A stretch of DNA of 64,000 nucleotides, taken from contig NC_059294.1 in assembly GCF_017591435.1 (NCBI RefSeq), positions 5,933,501-5,997,500 on the forward strand, read 5' to 3'. This stretch comes from Portunus trituberculatus. Taxonomy: Eukaryota > Arthropoda > Malacostraca > Decapoda > Portunidae. Below the pieces are notes generated by a model. The model searched no databases and was not told the origin of the DNA. It was given only the letters and a program-made list of their open reading frames with translations. Positions 52,340 through 64,000 of this stretch are shown one piece after another (the first letter of the stretch is position 1; the number at the start of each line of letters is the position of its first letter). The translations under genes were made by a program, and so were the position numbers.

Positions 52340-52714
52340 TGTGGTTCCAATGAATGCAATAAGGCACAACGAGGACCACTTTAAAGTCTCATTGACAATC
52401 CCGAGCTGTTTCCAGGACACCAGGAGGAATGGAGATGACTTCACTTTACCAAGAAGAATCTGTCCCTTGCGTCACACGATGATCTACACAACACTTCTCT
52501 GGAGGACGACACAGGGGGCAGCGGTCAGGGACGGCAGGAGGAAAGGGATTCACGGTAGGGGAAGGAGCGGAACCAAGCGCTCTGTGTACTGTTACTTGGT
52601 TAATTTTTGCTGAACTGTAGGGCAAGAGATTCCTTTCCACCTACTTGTTACATTTTTTTTTTCGTATGTCTAAGTAGTTGAGAATAACCATGTAAGGTAT
52701 AGTGCCTAGCTGGT

Positions 52715-52928
52715 TTAACCTTTTTCAGTACTGGGACACATTTTTACCTTGAGATTTGTGTACGATTAGACCATTTTACTAACATCAGAAAGGGTCTGTG
52801 GAGGTCAGAAAATTAATGGCTACAGTTTTCACTATTTCAATCCCCCCATGAGTTTCTGAAGCTATATAAAATCGCCAGATAGTAAGAAGAATGAATATGG
52901 AAACGCGTCATGGTACTGAAGGAGTTAA
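52715..52928 (+). mobile_element. piggyBac-like MITE, copy 11
   Basis: TTAACCTTTTTCAGTACTGG to GGTACTGAAGGAGTTAA. It lies about 130 bases from an inverted copy, so the pair could form a hairpin. Confidence 0.85.
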
Positions 52929-53054
52929 GAAGTTTCGATGTGACTGCTGGCCGAGGCTGCTGAGTCAAATAAATTCCTCAACTTTATATCCGATACCTAT
53001 ATTCTCTTCTGAGCCAACAAGTTCTATAACATGAAAGGAGACAAAACCTAAACC

Positions 53055-53263
53055 TTATGACCTTCAGTACCATGACGCGTTTTCATATTCATTCTGCTTG
53101 CTATTTAACGATTTTATACAGCTTCAGAAACTTATGTGGGGATTAAAATAGTGAAGATTCTGGCCATTAATCTTTTGACCTCCATAGACCCTTCCTAATG
53201 TAAATACAATCTTCTAATCGTACCTAAACTCATGATAAAAATGCGTCCCAGTAATAAAGGGGA
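53055..53263 (-). mobile_element. piggyBac-like MITE, copy 12
   Basis: Inverted copy with degraded TTAA at both ends; CCTTCAGTACCATGACGCG is intact. Confidence 0.75.
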
Positions 53264-53392
53264 TGTACTGAGATTCTGACCGAAGACTTCCGTGTTGTGA
53301 GATAAGTGAGCTGAACATTACACCAACAGTCCCCTTGTGTATCTATGGCTATTAACCCTAAGTAAAAACCTACCGCATTTTTTTTTGTGGGA

Positions 53393-53562
53393 TTGGAAAC
53401 TGGACAAGGGTAACGAAAAAAAAAAAAGGCCCACTTAATCGCCAGTTCCCTTGCAGGTCAAAAGGTCAGCCGAAAGAAAGGGACAAATGTCTTGAAACTT
53501 CCCTCTTAAAAGAAGTAGGAAGAGGGAAATACAGAAGCAGGTAGTGAGTTCCAGTTTACAAT
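53393..53562 (-). mobile_element. LINE 3' end, same family
   Basis: The minus strand reads WNSLPASVFP, then a broken frame with RGKFQDI, a 3' UTR and a T-rich end with CCTTGTCCAGTTTCC. Shares about 120 bases with 63169-63292. Confidence 0.6.
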
Positions 53563-53960
53563 CACCATATAAATTTTTCTCGTGTAAATTTTCGTTTGAT
53601 ATAAAGGAAAGCATATCTGTCTTATGATGATATTTACCTGAGAAATAAATTGATGAGACCAATGAGATCTAAATCCAATCTCAATTCTCTTTACCCAACA
53701 AACACTCTGGCGCAACATTTAGACAGGAAGTCGACTGGGATAAGCTAAGATTACACAATGCTGCATCAGTGGGCTGCAACTTCCTTCAACATGACTCGAC
53801 TGGTAAGCGTGTTTACTCTACTTAAACATTAATTTTTCATGCTCTTCTACATACAAATATCTGTGATTCTTAACAGATTTCATTAGTATCACTCTATTCA
53901 CAATATCATAAGAAGTTGCTCTATATTCACCGTGACTCAATTTTACCTGTTTCCCTCGTT

Positions 53961-53964
<4 letters not shown>

Positions 53965-54033
<69 letters not shown>
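53965..54033. repeat. (CA)n microsatellite
   Basis: 34 units. Confidence 0.95.
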
Positions 54034-54035
<2 letters not shown>

Positions 54036-54424
54036 CATTCCCCCGTCCCATATTTGGCTTACGCGCGAAAGCAACTGGAGAGCAGAGAGACCAAGGTGTG
54101 AAGTACTATACTACCATCATCCTTGAATACTGCCGAGAATGTTTGCCCGACAGCCATGGAGGAGGGAGTGTCCGCATCACAGGACCAGTTCTTATCAACC
54201 ATTTTTTTCCCTCCCTTAAATAATAAACTCTCAGGCCTTCTTATTAATACCGTACGGCGCAAGGACATTTCTTGTGAACATTTTTTTTTTCGAGATCTAA
54301 ATAAAGCCAGCAGTCAAAGCAACGTGAAATTATTCTTTATATCGCAGGAAACAAGATTACATGTCGAGAGAGACACACAAAGCTTCTGCGTTCACAGTAG
54401 CTTAAACTGAATTTCACAAAGGAT

Positions 54425-54628
54425 TTAACCCTTTCATTACTAGGACACATTTTTACCTTCTTACTTTGAGTATGATTATATTGACATTGGGACGGGTCTA
54501 TGGAGGTTAGAAGACTAATGGCCAATCTTCATCACTTTAATCCCCACATAAGTTCCTGAAGCTGTGTAAAATCACCAAATAGCAACCAAAATGAATATGG
54601 AAACGCGTCATGGTACTGAAGGGGTTAA
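54425..54628 (+). mobile_element. piggyBac-like MITE, copy 13
   Basis: TTAACCCTTTCATTACTAGG to GGTACTGAAGGGGTTAA; both TTAA sites are intact. Confidence 0.85.
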
Positions 54629-55047
54629 TGTCGGGAAATAAAGTACTGTGCTGAGAGTTTCCTGACGGTGTAGTAGCTAAACTATTAAAGAACTTACTTT
54701 AATACCTTAGTTTTCCTTAGGCAAATAGACACCACTTAGGCAGAAAAAAGAAAACACACCTAGACTTTGACAAACAAAGATGATCTGTACCATTTCGGTG
54801 AGCAAACTGGATGAGGCCCAACAACAACAAACCAGTAAGCGGGCAGAGCGGGTTGGTTGCAAGGTTTTAGGCCTCTGGATGTTCTGCTCATGAGGTTGCG
54901 CATCTTCCCCGCGTGAAAAATATATAAAAATAAAAGGAAGGTAAAAGTCCCGCTGAATCTTCTCTCTGTGCCGGGACAGACGGGGAACCTGAGCACGTGA
55001 GATTCACCTAGACACGGAAGTAGACGTATGCGTGAACGGAGAAGGCG

Positions 55048-55348
<301 letters not shown>

Positions 55349-55483
55349 ACCTTCACGTAAATATCCACCAGAGAGCCACTAGCAGAAAAGAAGGCTTGAC
55401 TAATAGCACAGACTTCACACAGAAAGCCACACACAGTAACCTGATAAACTCAATACCACGATGCTTTCCATTTTCTCTCAGTC

Positions 55484-55701
55484 TTGACCCTTTCGCCGCT
55501 ACGGTCTCTGTGGATGCATTTTTATCTTGAGTTTGGTGTGATTAGACAATTTTATTGACATTAGGAAAGGTCTACGTTGGTAAGAAGAGTAATGCCACAA
55601 TCTTCACTATTTTAATCTCCCAAACAAGTTTCTAAAGCTGTATGAAATCACCAAATAGTAAGCAGAAATATGAAAACGCGGCATGGTACTGAAGGAGTTA
55701 A
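55484..55701 (+). mobile_element. piggyBac-like MITE, copy 14
   Basis: The left end is diverged (TTGACCCTTTCGCCGC); the right end is good (ATGGTACTGAAGGAGTTAA). Confidence 0.75.
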
Positions 55702-55709
55702 AAACAGCC

Positions 55710-57040
55710 TCGATGACAGTGCACAGCGTTTCGGAATACGGGACCAGGACTGACAGGTTACGCGACTTCTGGCCACGACTGTAGAAGACTGGTTCATCAC
55801 ACACTCTTGCTAACTATCGTGCGTATTTCTGTGGGTGTTCAAATGATACCTGGTTGGCCTTCGACAGGGTGCGTGTGGCGGATCCAAACATACCTGCCTT
55901 TTACCACATGCAAACCTCGCCTGTGCAAAGGTGTGAGAAGGTGTGGGTGGTAGGGTGAGAGAAAAAAAGGAAAAAAGAAGAAAAAAAAACCTGAAGGAGT
56001 GAGAGAACCGAGGAAGGAACGTGGGAAGTTTATGAAGGAAGAAATAGACTCAAAACGCCTAACTTAACTTTATAGAAACTGTTTTAGTTAGAGATGAGAT
56101 GTAAGGCTTCCAGTTTAGATTATAAGTAAAAGGCATACCGACAATTTTCAGTGTAAAAGACAGGAAGGAAGGGGAGACAATTGAATGTTATTGAAGAAGT
56201 GACAGCTATCTGGAAGGATGTGTCGAGTTGATAAATAGGTGAACTGAGGAGAAGGAGGAGGAATAAAGGAATACAAAGGAAATAACAGATAACAACATCC
56301 CTAATGGGCCTAACGAGGCTGTCTGTGTGTCTATTCTACTACTATAGATTCTACGAATAAGAAGCTGAAGGACACAAGGATTCAAGGAAGGAAAACAAGA
56401 GGGCACAGGGAGGGAGAAAGTCAAAGCTGTGATGGGAAGGAAGGAAGAATGAGGAAGATGATGAGGAGGGGCAGGGAAAACAAGTACTTTATAATCGAAT
56501 AGAAAGAGGAGTCACTGTGGTCTTAGCCTGAAAGAGGGGGAATCCCATGACGCCTAAGATTGTCGTTTGTTTATTTGCATGGTCTCTCCGCCGCGAGAAG
56601 CTCCAAGGCCGCCCTTCCTTGCCCCCGACTCACACGCAGCTTTTCTCACGACTTTTAGACCTGCCCGTGAAAAAAAAAGAAATTACTAACACTTATTAAT
56701 TTTTCCTTCACTATTTTCTATCACTTGTCCGCGTGGTGGTAAAACGACGCACTAGGAAGCTGTGACATTTTTACGAGGAAGTTTTGTGGCATGGGATTCG
56801 CCTTAAACGTGTTTCTATTCTATCGTAAAGCACCGAATTGCATCTGATGGCCTGCAGGAGTTCGTCTTTTAAAATAACACTTCAATTATTATTATTATTC
56901 ACAACACAAGTAAACCGCCTTGACCTGCACACTAAAGTCAAGCAAGGGGGAAGAAAAACGAGATATAAATTTCCCCTATAATATTCGTATCTCGTAAAAG
57001 TTTTATGCCCAAACCTGCACATCCATGGCGTCTTGCTTCA
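55710..57040. other. No supported gene
   Basis: Purine-rich plus strand around 55950-56480; no exon signals recognised. Confidence 0.6.
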
Positions 57041-57044
57041 CAAA

Positions 57045-57255
57045 ACAGGAGAGAAATGGGATGAAACTGGTTTGATGAGTGGAACGGACTCAGTGGTCAT
57101 GTTGTTAGTGGCGAGTCAATAGGGAGTTTTAAACGAAGATTAGATAAATTCACGGATGGGGATGATAGATGGAATTAAGTAGCTTTTCTCATACAGGGAC
57201 TGCCACGTGTAAGCCTGACAGCCTCTTACATATTCCTTTTTTTCTTATGTTCTTA
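57045..57255 (+). mobile_element. LINE ORF2 C-terminus, second family
   Basis: Translation gives WFDEWNGLSGHVVSGESIG then SFKRRLDKFTDGDDRWN and a stop. This is the WN-x-L ... FKRRLD ending seen in many CR1/jockey-like LINE proteins. The 3' end is T-rich. Confidence 0.55.
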
Positions 57256-57433
57256 ACCATCTTCCCACCTCCCACCTTCCAGCCGCCTCTGCTTGCCCAA
57301 CTCATCTGCCTTGTTTTTCATACCTTTCTTTGCTCCCGTCCTCTCTCGTCATTGATTCCCGCCCCTTTCCTCACAACAGGCGTACCATCTGAACCTTGGG
57401 GTGTTCCATGCTGGCCTACCTCGACTGTTTTTA

Positions 57434-57437
<4 letters not shown>

Positions 57438-57490
<53 letters not shown>
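57438..57490. repeat. (CT)n microsatellite
   Basis: 26 units. Confidence 0.95.
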
Positions 57491-57495
<5 letters not shown>

Positions 57496-57499
57496 GAAC

Positions 57500-58480
57500 A
57501 GGACTAATCATCAACGCAATCTTTAAAAACGGTCCGAAGTTTCCAAGACGTTTAGTAAAGTGAGTCCGTCTTCGTCTGCCCACGTCTTTCCATGTCCTTA
57601 GGCAAAATCACTCTTCCTCATTGTCAAAGATGCTTACTCACAATTTCCTTCGACTTTTTTCCCTTTCTTTACTTGGTCCGTGTCTTTGACCCAGGCACGT
57701 AACAGTAAGGCTTTTATTGACGCTTCATAAATCTCAAGTTTTAACCTCTACGGTATTCGATTTATCTCACCTCCTCCCACAGCTTCTCGTCACGTCTTTA
57801 CGTCTCCATTTGCTCATTTAATTTCCCTCTTCGTGACGATATTTTTCTTGTAAATTGCCAGCGACCGTTCTGGCTTTATCATTCGTATAATTTCCACATC
57901 ATCATTTTTGTTTTGTTTCATTCCTTCTTTCTTGTATTTCCATTTTCTATTTTATGTCGAACGTCTTAGTCTTACCATTTGTTTCCTTCGCTCCAGTTTT
58001 ATCAATTGTTTCATTTCCTACGTTCCAGTTTTATCGGTTATTTAATTTCTTAGTTCAATTTTATCAGTTGCATTAACATCTACTTCATTCTAATTTCATC
58101 CTCTCATAACCATAGTTCACTTTTTCAGCAGCATTTCATTACCTTTCCACCGACACCATCCCCTCTCTCCCATCCCCACACAAAGATGCGTCTGTATATA
58201 CTCACCAGTGTGCCGCGGCCATCCTAAAAACGAGGGTAATTTTCATGACTAGCGTTGGTGCGTCGTTATAGTCCAAAATCATCACTGCGGCACAAAACAA
58301 TAAAGATTACGATCCACAACAGAATAGGTTTGTGGAAGGCATTTGGAACATAGGCAATGGAATGTAAAGCATGAGACAGGTGACAAAACTGGAATTTAGG
58401 GAATGAGGCAGGCGATAAAACTACATTATTCACCCTTAGCTGCAATCTCTGTGTGTGGGAAACGGATGAGGATTAAAAAA
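57500..58480. other. No supported gene
   Basis: T-rich plus strand with recurring CCAGTTTTATC-like phrases near 57985-58070, perhaps a very old tandem repeat; otherwise featureless. Confidence 0.5.
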
Positions 58481-58486
58481 AGGCTC

Positions 58487-58883
58487 TTGGTAACACTTCC
58501 CTTTATCAGTGTGACGTGAGATTAAGATTCGTTTCCTTCATTTCTGATATCACTAGTAAACAGAAACTACCACCATCCAGTTCTCTGTATCTCTCTCTCT
58601 CTCACACACACCCACACACACACACACACACATACTATATTAGAAAGACGAGAGTTAAGGAGCTGAAAAAAACATTGGTAACACTTCCCTTTATCAGTGT
58701 GACGTGAGATTAAGGTTCGTCTCTTTCACTTCTGATATCACTAGTTAACAGAAACTACCACCATCCAGTTCTCTGTATCTCTCTCTCTTTCTCTCACACA
58801 CACCCACACATACAGACACACATACACACACACACACACATACTATATTAGAAAGACGAGAGTTAAGGAGCTGAAAAAAACAT
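58487..58883. repeat. Tandem duplication, about 188-base unit with internal CT/CA microsatellites
   Basis: TAACACTTCCCTTTATCAGT through GAGTTAAGGAGCTGAAAAAA is present twice. Most differences lie in the internal microsatellite. Confidence 0.9.
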
Positions 58884-59100
58884 GAGCCTATCCAAAATCC
58901 CCGGGAAGACCAAAGGGGAGGAAGCAAAGGGCAGAGGCCAGGGACATGAAAGGTGGAAGAGGGCGGGAGAAACGGGGAGGAAATACAGGAGAAGGTCAGG
59001 AAAGATGAATGACTTTTTATCCAACTGATTTTCAGGAGAGCAGTATCTTTTTCTTCTTTTGTGTGTGTGTGGTGTTGATAAAGTTACTTGTGATAATACG

Positions 59101-59206
59101 AGTAGTAGTAGTAGTAAAAGTAGACGGAGAAGAAGTAAAAGTAGAAATAGTAGTAGTAGTAGTAGTAGTATCAGAAGCGATGCTAATGCTGTTCATGATT
59201 GACATT

Positions 59207-59237
<31 letters not shown>

Positions 59238-59249
59238 GCTACTACTACT
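59101..59249. repeat. Inverted AGT / ACT triplet arrays
   Basis: AGT units at 59101-59115 and 59149-59170 face ACT units at 59207-59249 across a 40-base spacer. Confidence 0.9.
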
Positions 59250-59539
59250 GATGACAAAAATAGATATGACAAGAGTAACAACAAAAAGCAATGCGTACAA
59301 CAAGGTGCAGGATGTGAAATATACGTGCCGGTCTCCACGTGCCATCACCAACTTAGCAGTCTGCGCGTGTCAAGCTGTAACGCATCCCTAAGAACGAAAC
59401 GAGGAAAACAAATCAAATAATTACAAACGAAGAGCAATGAAGGTCTGAGATGAAGGAAAATTAGAAAGCTTGGGTGGCATCATTACTCTGTGACTTCGGT
59501 GACGGCAACCAAATAACTCAAGCTGGAGATATGAAATTA

Positions 59540-59745
59540 AATGCCTCAGTTTACGAGAACAGACTGAAGCTTTTTAAATTTACATTCCTTAGAGAGGCAA
59601 AGGTTGAAAGGGGGATCTGACAGATGGCTTTAAATGGTATAGGAGATATAACAAGAGTGGCATAAACAAAATCCTTAGGGTCGGTTACTGTGACAGGATG
59701 AGGATAGCGTGAACTGGCAGTCAATCATTACACCAGCCCAGAAGA
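59540..59745 (+). mobile_element. LINE ORF2 fragment, second family
   Basis: VYENRLKLFKFTFLREAKVE then, after a frameshift, DLTDGFKWYRRYNKSGINK. This corresponds to the region of ORF2 just before the FKRRLD ending. Decayed. Confidence 0.45.
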
Positions 59746-60486
59746 CACCAAGCAGACCTGCTGGTGTATAGGATATCTGTTGAACTCCTCCTCCGCGTGG
59801 GAAAACAAGACAATACGAGCAGAGCAAAGCATTCCATCCTATCCCCGTACCAAAAACAAAGTGATTTTTTTTTTCTTTTGCTTACAGTATATAATGCCTG
59901 AGCTACAGCAACGGTCACGTGGGGACGCCTTACGTAATGATGCGGTCACTGGCCCTCGGTCATTGCACTTGTTAAACATTAATGTATGACGACATGCAAT
60001 TCTAAGCACATTTAGCAAATGTTGTTGTTTTCTCTCTCTTCATATTTTCCAGTTATCGAGTTACCTTCGTTCTTGACCTTACATAAACAGACCAGAGACA
60101 TGCTGCTTTTTTCTCTTTTCTGGCAATAGATGAACTCATTGAATGGTAAGACAGACAATTGTCAGAAGCAAACAAATTGCTTCTTAGGTGTTTGGTGGCC
60201 AATTCGATGGGCTGTAGTGGCGGGCATGGGTTCTGTGGCACAAAGGAGCGCTGCACGCTCTTGTTCACTCTTCGTACCCAATGAATTCCCAAAAACTGGT
60301 TCTCTTAAGTTCGTCCTTACTCAAGGTGGTACTCAGCGAACTACATTTTGGGAAAGAAAATAAAACTTGAATTATTAGTTATGACACGTCTCTGGTCGCA
60401 CTATTTTATCAGGCATCAAAGTATTATTGTGTCCACCGCCCTGGTTTACCTATGAAGGCTGCTGAAGGAAACAAGTACGACTGTAA

Positions 60487-60694
60487 CTAACCCTTCAGTA
60501 CCATCACGCGTTTTACCAAAAAGTTTAGGTGTGATTTAACGAATTTATTGACATTTGGAAGGTCTATGAATGTCAGAAGAATAATGGCCAGTCTTCACTA
60601 TTTTGCACTACTTTGATCTTCAACATGAATTTCTGAATCTCCAAATAGTAAGCAGAATAAATATGGAAACGCGTCATGGTACTGAAGGGGTTAA
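60487..60694 (+). mobile_element. piggyBac-like MITE, copy 15
   Basis: CTAACCCTTCAGTACCATC to GGTACTGAAGGGGTTAA. The left terminus resembles the right-end type, which suggests exchange between ends. Confidence 0.8.
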
Positions 60695-61100
60695 GGCGAG
60701 AGCTATCCTGAATTAAGGGAAAGTCCATGAGAGCAGCGCCAACACTTAGTACTGTTGCTTCTACTTCAGGACAGAATCTTCCTCCTGTCCCTTGGTGTGG
60801 TCCAGACTTCGCGGATTTTCCTACAACAACAAATGTTCCATCATCCATAAACAACGGCCGACTCACTTCCCATTTTATCTGACCTCCATACACCATTATA
60901 CGAAGTCCTTGCACCTTCACCCTTTAACCTCCCTTAACATCCATTAAATGTGTTGAACAACCACATACACGCAAGATTTCCCGGCCTTTAGACACTGGAA
61001 AAAAAATGCCTGCTCTACTTCCTTTTCTGTCTATCTTCACATATGCCTTACTTTCCTTATGGAGGCTTTCCACTGCTGGTGGTAACTCCTGGCTTCATCC

Positions 61101-61295
61101 TTAAGCCCTTCAGTACCATGACGCGTTTCTATATTCATTCTGTTTAGTATTTGGTGATTTAATACAGCTTCATAAACTTATGTGGGGATTAAAATAGAGA
61201 AGACTGTGGTTATTAATCTTCTAACCTCCACAGGCCCTTCCTAATGTCAATAAAATGGTCTAATCTTACACAAATCTCAATACTGAAGGGGTTAA
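61101..61295 (-). mobile_element. piggyBac-like MITE, copy 16
   Basis: TTAAGCCCTTCAGTACCATG to TACTGAAGGGGTTAA; both ends are intact and the inner right end is shortened. Confidence 0.85.
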
Positions 61296-61436
61296 TTCTT
61301 CTTACTTTGTCATTTCCATCGTTTCTATGCACACAGATGGTGTAATTCTTTGTAGTGATATTGTTAAGTTGAAATTCGGTTACAAGGTCAAATGGGGAGG
61401 ATTAATCTCAGCACCCTCCTCCCTCCCTCCCTCCCA

Positions 61437-61438
<2 letters not shown>

Positions 61439-61490
<52 letters not shown>
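61439..61490. repeat. (CT)n microsatellite
   Basis: 26 units; a shorter imperfect CT run with similar flanks (CACGTATTCT(T/G)GTATGAC) recurs at 61608-61650, so the surrounding 100 bases look duplicated. Confidence 0.9.
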
Positions 61491-61495
<5 letters not shown>

Positions 61496-61829
61496 GGACA
61501 CGTATTCTTGTATGACAACAGGCAGAAAAACAAGTGAGGGGACAGCAGGGTAAGTACAGACGTCCTAATTAACACATCCTAGCGTGATAATCTCAGCCCA
61601 CCCTCATCTCTCTCTGTCTCTCTCTCTCTCTGAGCACGTATTCTGGTATGACCGCAGGCAGAAACACAGTCGAGGGGTCAGCAGGGTAACTAGGGACGTC
61701 ATTAGTAACACATCGTAATGTAAGGCGCAGTTAACAAGGCGACAACCGCTACATAATAATGAGCTAACACTTTTTCCAATCAGAAGGGGAGAAATCAGAA
61801 GGGGCGAAAGTAAATACTGTATCAATTCA

Positions 61830-62370
61830 TATTCCTAAGACGCCTGTATGAACGCTGACCACGCCTATGTAACTGGACATAGTATTCAGTTACTCAGTTT
61901 TTCTTTCTCTTTTTTTTTATAATTATGTTGTCCTTGTCGAGGATCCCTTCTATAAATGTAAATAAATAAATAAATGTATGAATAGAATAATAACAATAAT
62001 ACTAATAATAATAACAAGTACCTGCACGAGTCACTTTATATAATTAAGTTTCGCTCTGTCTGTAATACTTCGGAGTGCACAATTTTCCGAGAAGAGAGCG
62101 TGTAATGCGAGTTGATGAAGCAAGATTGACGCTTTGGAAACCTCTCACTTCTGTGCTCGGGGTGTTCTCGAGACTACTGAAGGAGATATAATAATAGGTA
62201 TCAACTTATGACTTGGTATCACTCATGCAGTAAAGGTCACTTGTGCATACACGCAAATCAACTTTTCTTTTTCTTTTTCTTTTTTTTTGTTCTAGACGGT
62301 GGTCAATTTTTCTCATGTGTCGGAATGAGGAACATAATCTTGATATTTACTTCGAAGTCAAGCTGATTGA
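61830..62370. other. No supported gene
   Basis: AT-rich with short AAAT and AAT runs near 61960-62010. No frame or repeat family seen. Confidence 0.6.
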
Positions 62371-62377
62371 TGTAACA

Positions 62378-62590
62378 TTAACTCCTTCAGTACCATGCCG
62401 CGTTTTCATATTCATTCTGGTTACTATTTAGCGATTTTATACTGGTTCAGAAATTTATGTTGGGATTAGAATAGTGAAGACTCTAGTTATTAACCTTCTG
62501 ACCTCTATAGACCCTTCCGATGCAAATAAAATAGTTTAATTATGCCAAAAAATAATGGTAAAAAATGCGTCTCAGTGTTGAAGGAGTCAA
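62378..62590 (-). mobile_element. piggyBac-like MITE, copy 17
   Basis: TTAACTCCTTCAGTACCATG to TGAAGGAGTCAA. Confidence 0.8.
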
Positions 62591-62937
62591 GTGTGTCGAC
62601 TTTCACTCTAGTGTAAAATCGATGTATAAACCTGAGCAATGATACACTAATATTTCAAATGTTAATACAAATGGATAGAGCAAATTATATCTGGGCTGCA
62701 AGATCAAGCAAAAAAATCATACGGTAAAGTGGAAATGCGGAACTAAATAAATGCCAGAAGGTTCATTTAGTCGGTTGGATAAGACAAAACATTTCTGCGG
62801 TATAATATCTACTACTAAAATGAATAAAAACACTCTATAGTATACCAAACCAATACATAAATCAACCACTAAAAATCCTCCATTCTTCCATCGTTGATAT
62901 AAATGGGAGCAACCAAATGCATTCAAACGAACGAACA

Positions 62938-62972
<35 letters not shown>

Positions 62973-63168
62973 AACTGCAACACTATGCGCCAAAATAAAC
63001 TGAACACAATTTCCTCCATTCTTCCATCATTAATATATATGGAAGCAGCCAAAGACATCCAAACGAACAAAATAAACTACAACACTTATGCGCTAAAATA
63101 ACTTGAACACAATTTGCAACACAGACAAAAACAACGAAGTACATACAGTCTTTTCTACGTAAAACGGG

Positions 63169-63292
63169 AAACTGGACAAGGACAAGAAAAAAATTGATAA
63201 AAAAAAAGACCCACTTAATTGTTAGTCCCCTTACAGGTCTACAGAGTCAGCCGAAAGAGAGGAACAAATAACTTGAAACCTCCCTCTTAACA
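63169..63292 (-). mobile_element. LINE 3' end, same family
   Basis: 5'-truncated copy sharing AACTGGACAAGG, GACCCACTTAATTG and GTCAGCCGAAAGAGAGG with the copy at 53393. Confidence 0.6.
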
Positions 63293-63695
63293 CCAACACT
63301 GTTCCTGGTTGAAAGAAAAAAATAATTGTAAAAATAGTAAAATAAAAGCAACAATGATAAACGCGCATGAATGAAGTGTAGAGAAGAGGAAAGCAAAAGG
63401 AATCTAACCATCCAACCAAGGGTAACGACTCCACTTCTTATCCTGGCAGCCAAGGCGATATTGTTTACTGTTTCCCCATCAAAAAAAAGAAAAAAAAAAG
63501 CGTCGAGCGTAACAATCTGCGGCTACTGAGTGAACTGTGTGTGAGGCGAAGAGACGCGTAAAGTAAAGGTTATGTGTCATTGCCAATCACCACAGAGGAG
63601 TGCACTTGTACTATGCAGGTACTGGGAGTGTAGTGTATAGCAAAGCAAATGATAATAAAGATGGTAACAACAAGAGTAAAAAACAATTATGAGTT

Positions 63696-63909
63696 TTAAC
63701 CCCTTCAATACTGGGACACATTTTTACCTTGAGATTTGTGTACGATTATATAAATTTACTGACATTAGGAAGGGTCTATGGAGGTCAGAACATTAATGGA
63801 CGCAGTCTTCATTATTCTAATCTCTCACATACGTTTCTGAAGCTGTATAAAATCACCAGACAGTAAGCAGAATGAATATGAAAACGCGTCATGCTACTGA
63901 AAGGATAAC
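63696..63909 (+). mobile_element. piggyBac-like MITE, copy 18
   Basis: TTAACCCCTTCAATACTGGG to TACTGAAAGGATAA. Confidence 0.8.
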
Positions 63910-64000
63910 AAAAGACAATAAAATGATACCATATTGAAAAACAAAAACAAGGAAAGAAAGCGAGAAAAAATGCCGTTAAAGAGTTAGAAAAAAAGACAAT

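Overview
The window looks like nuclear DNA of a decapod crustacean, probably a crab. This is inferred from split genes with GT-AG introns, a very high density of long CA, GA, TA and triplet microsatellites, tRNA-derived SINEs, LINE tails that resemble common decapod repeats, and a dense TTAA-flanked miniature transposon family. No prokaryotic, viral or organellar gene organisation is visible.

Two genes are well supported. At the left edge, a plus-strand gene of at least 12 coding exons (92-7903, 5' end outside the window) encodes a single-pass interleukin-17-receptor-like protein: Cys-rich ectodomain with N-glycosylation sites, one membrane helix, and an intracellular SEFIR signalling domain. 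In the middle, a minus-strand gene of six coding exons (37358 down to 30701) encodes a major-facilitator transporter of the SLC46 type (proton-coupled folate / lysosomal solute carrier family) with a long hydrophilic C-terminal tail. They point toward each other, about 23 kb apart, and nothing suggests they act together.

Weaker gene evidence is scattered elsewhere. A TATA/initiator core promoter and two phase-matched exons lie on the minus strand at 48.1-48.7 kb. A probable first coding exon at 38218-38365 diverges from SLC46. A 51-residue signal-peptide ORF lies at 10320. A possible C-terminal membrane exon set lies on the minus strand at 22.2-23.6 kb, and a possible plus-strand C-terminal exon at 28353-28534. 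These are exon candidates that need transcript evidence.

The rest is repeat. A piggyBac-like MITE with TTAA ends occurs 18 times, including one copy nested inside another. Two tRNA-headed SINE families share one body and are nearly always embedded in CA microsatellites. A third tRNA-like repeat, two kinds of LINE remnant, three local tandem duplications and about 50 large microsatellites complete the picture. Four of the microsatellite blocks are palindromic, the largest being a TG/TA/CA array of about 395 bp inside a SLC46 intron. Much of 38-64 kb is repeats plus unannotatable intergenic or intronic sequence.
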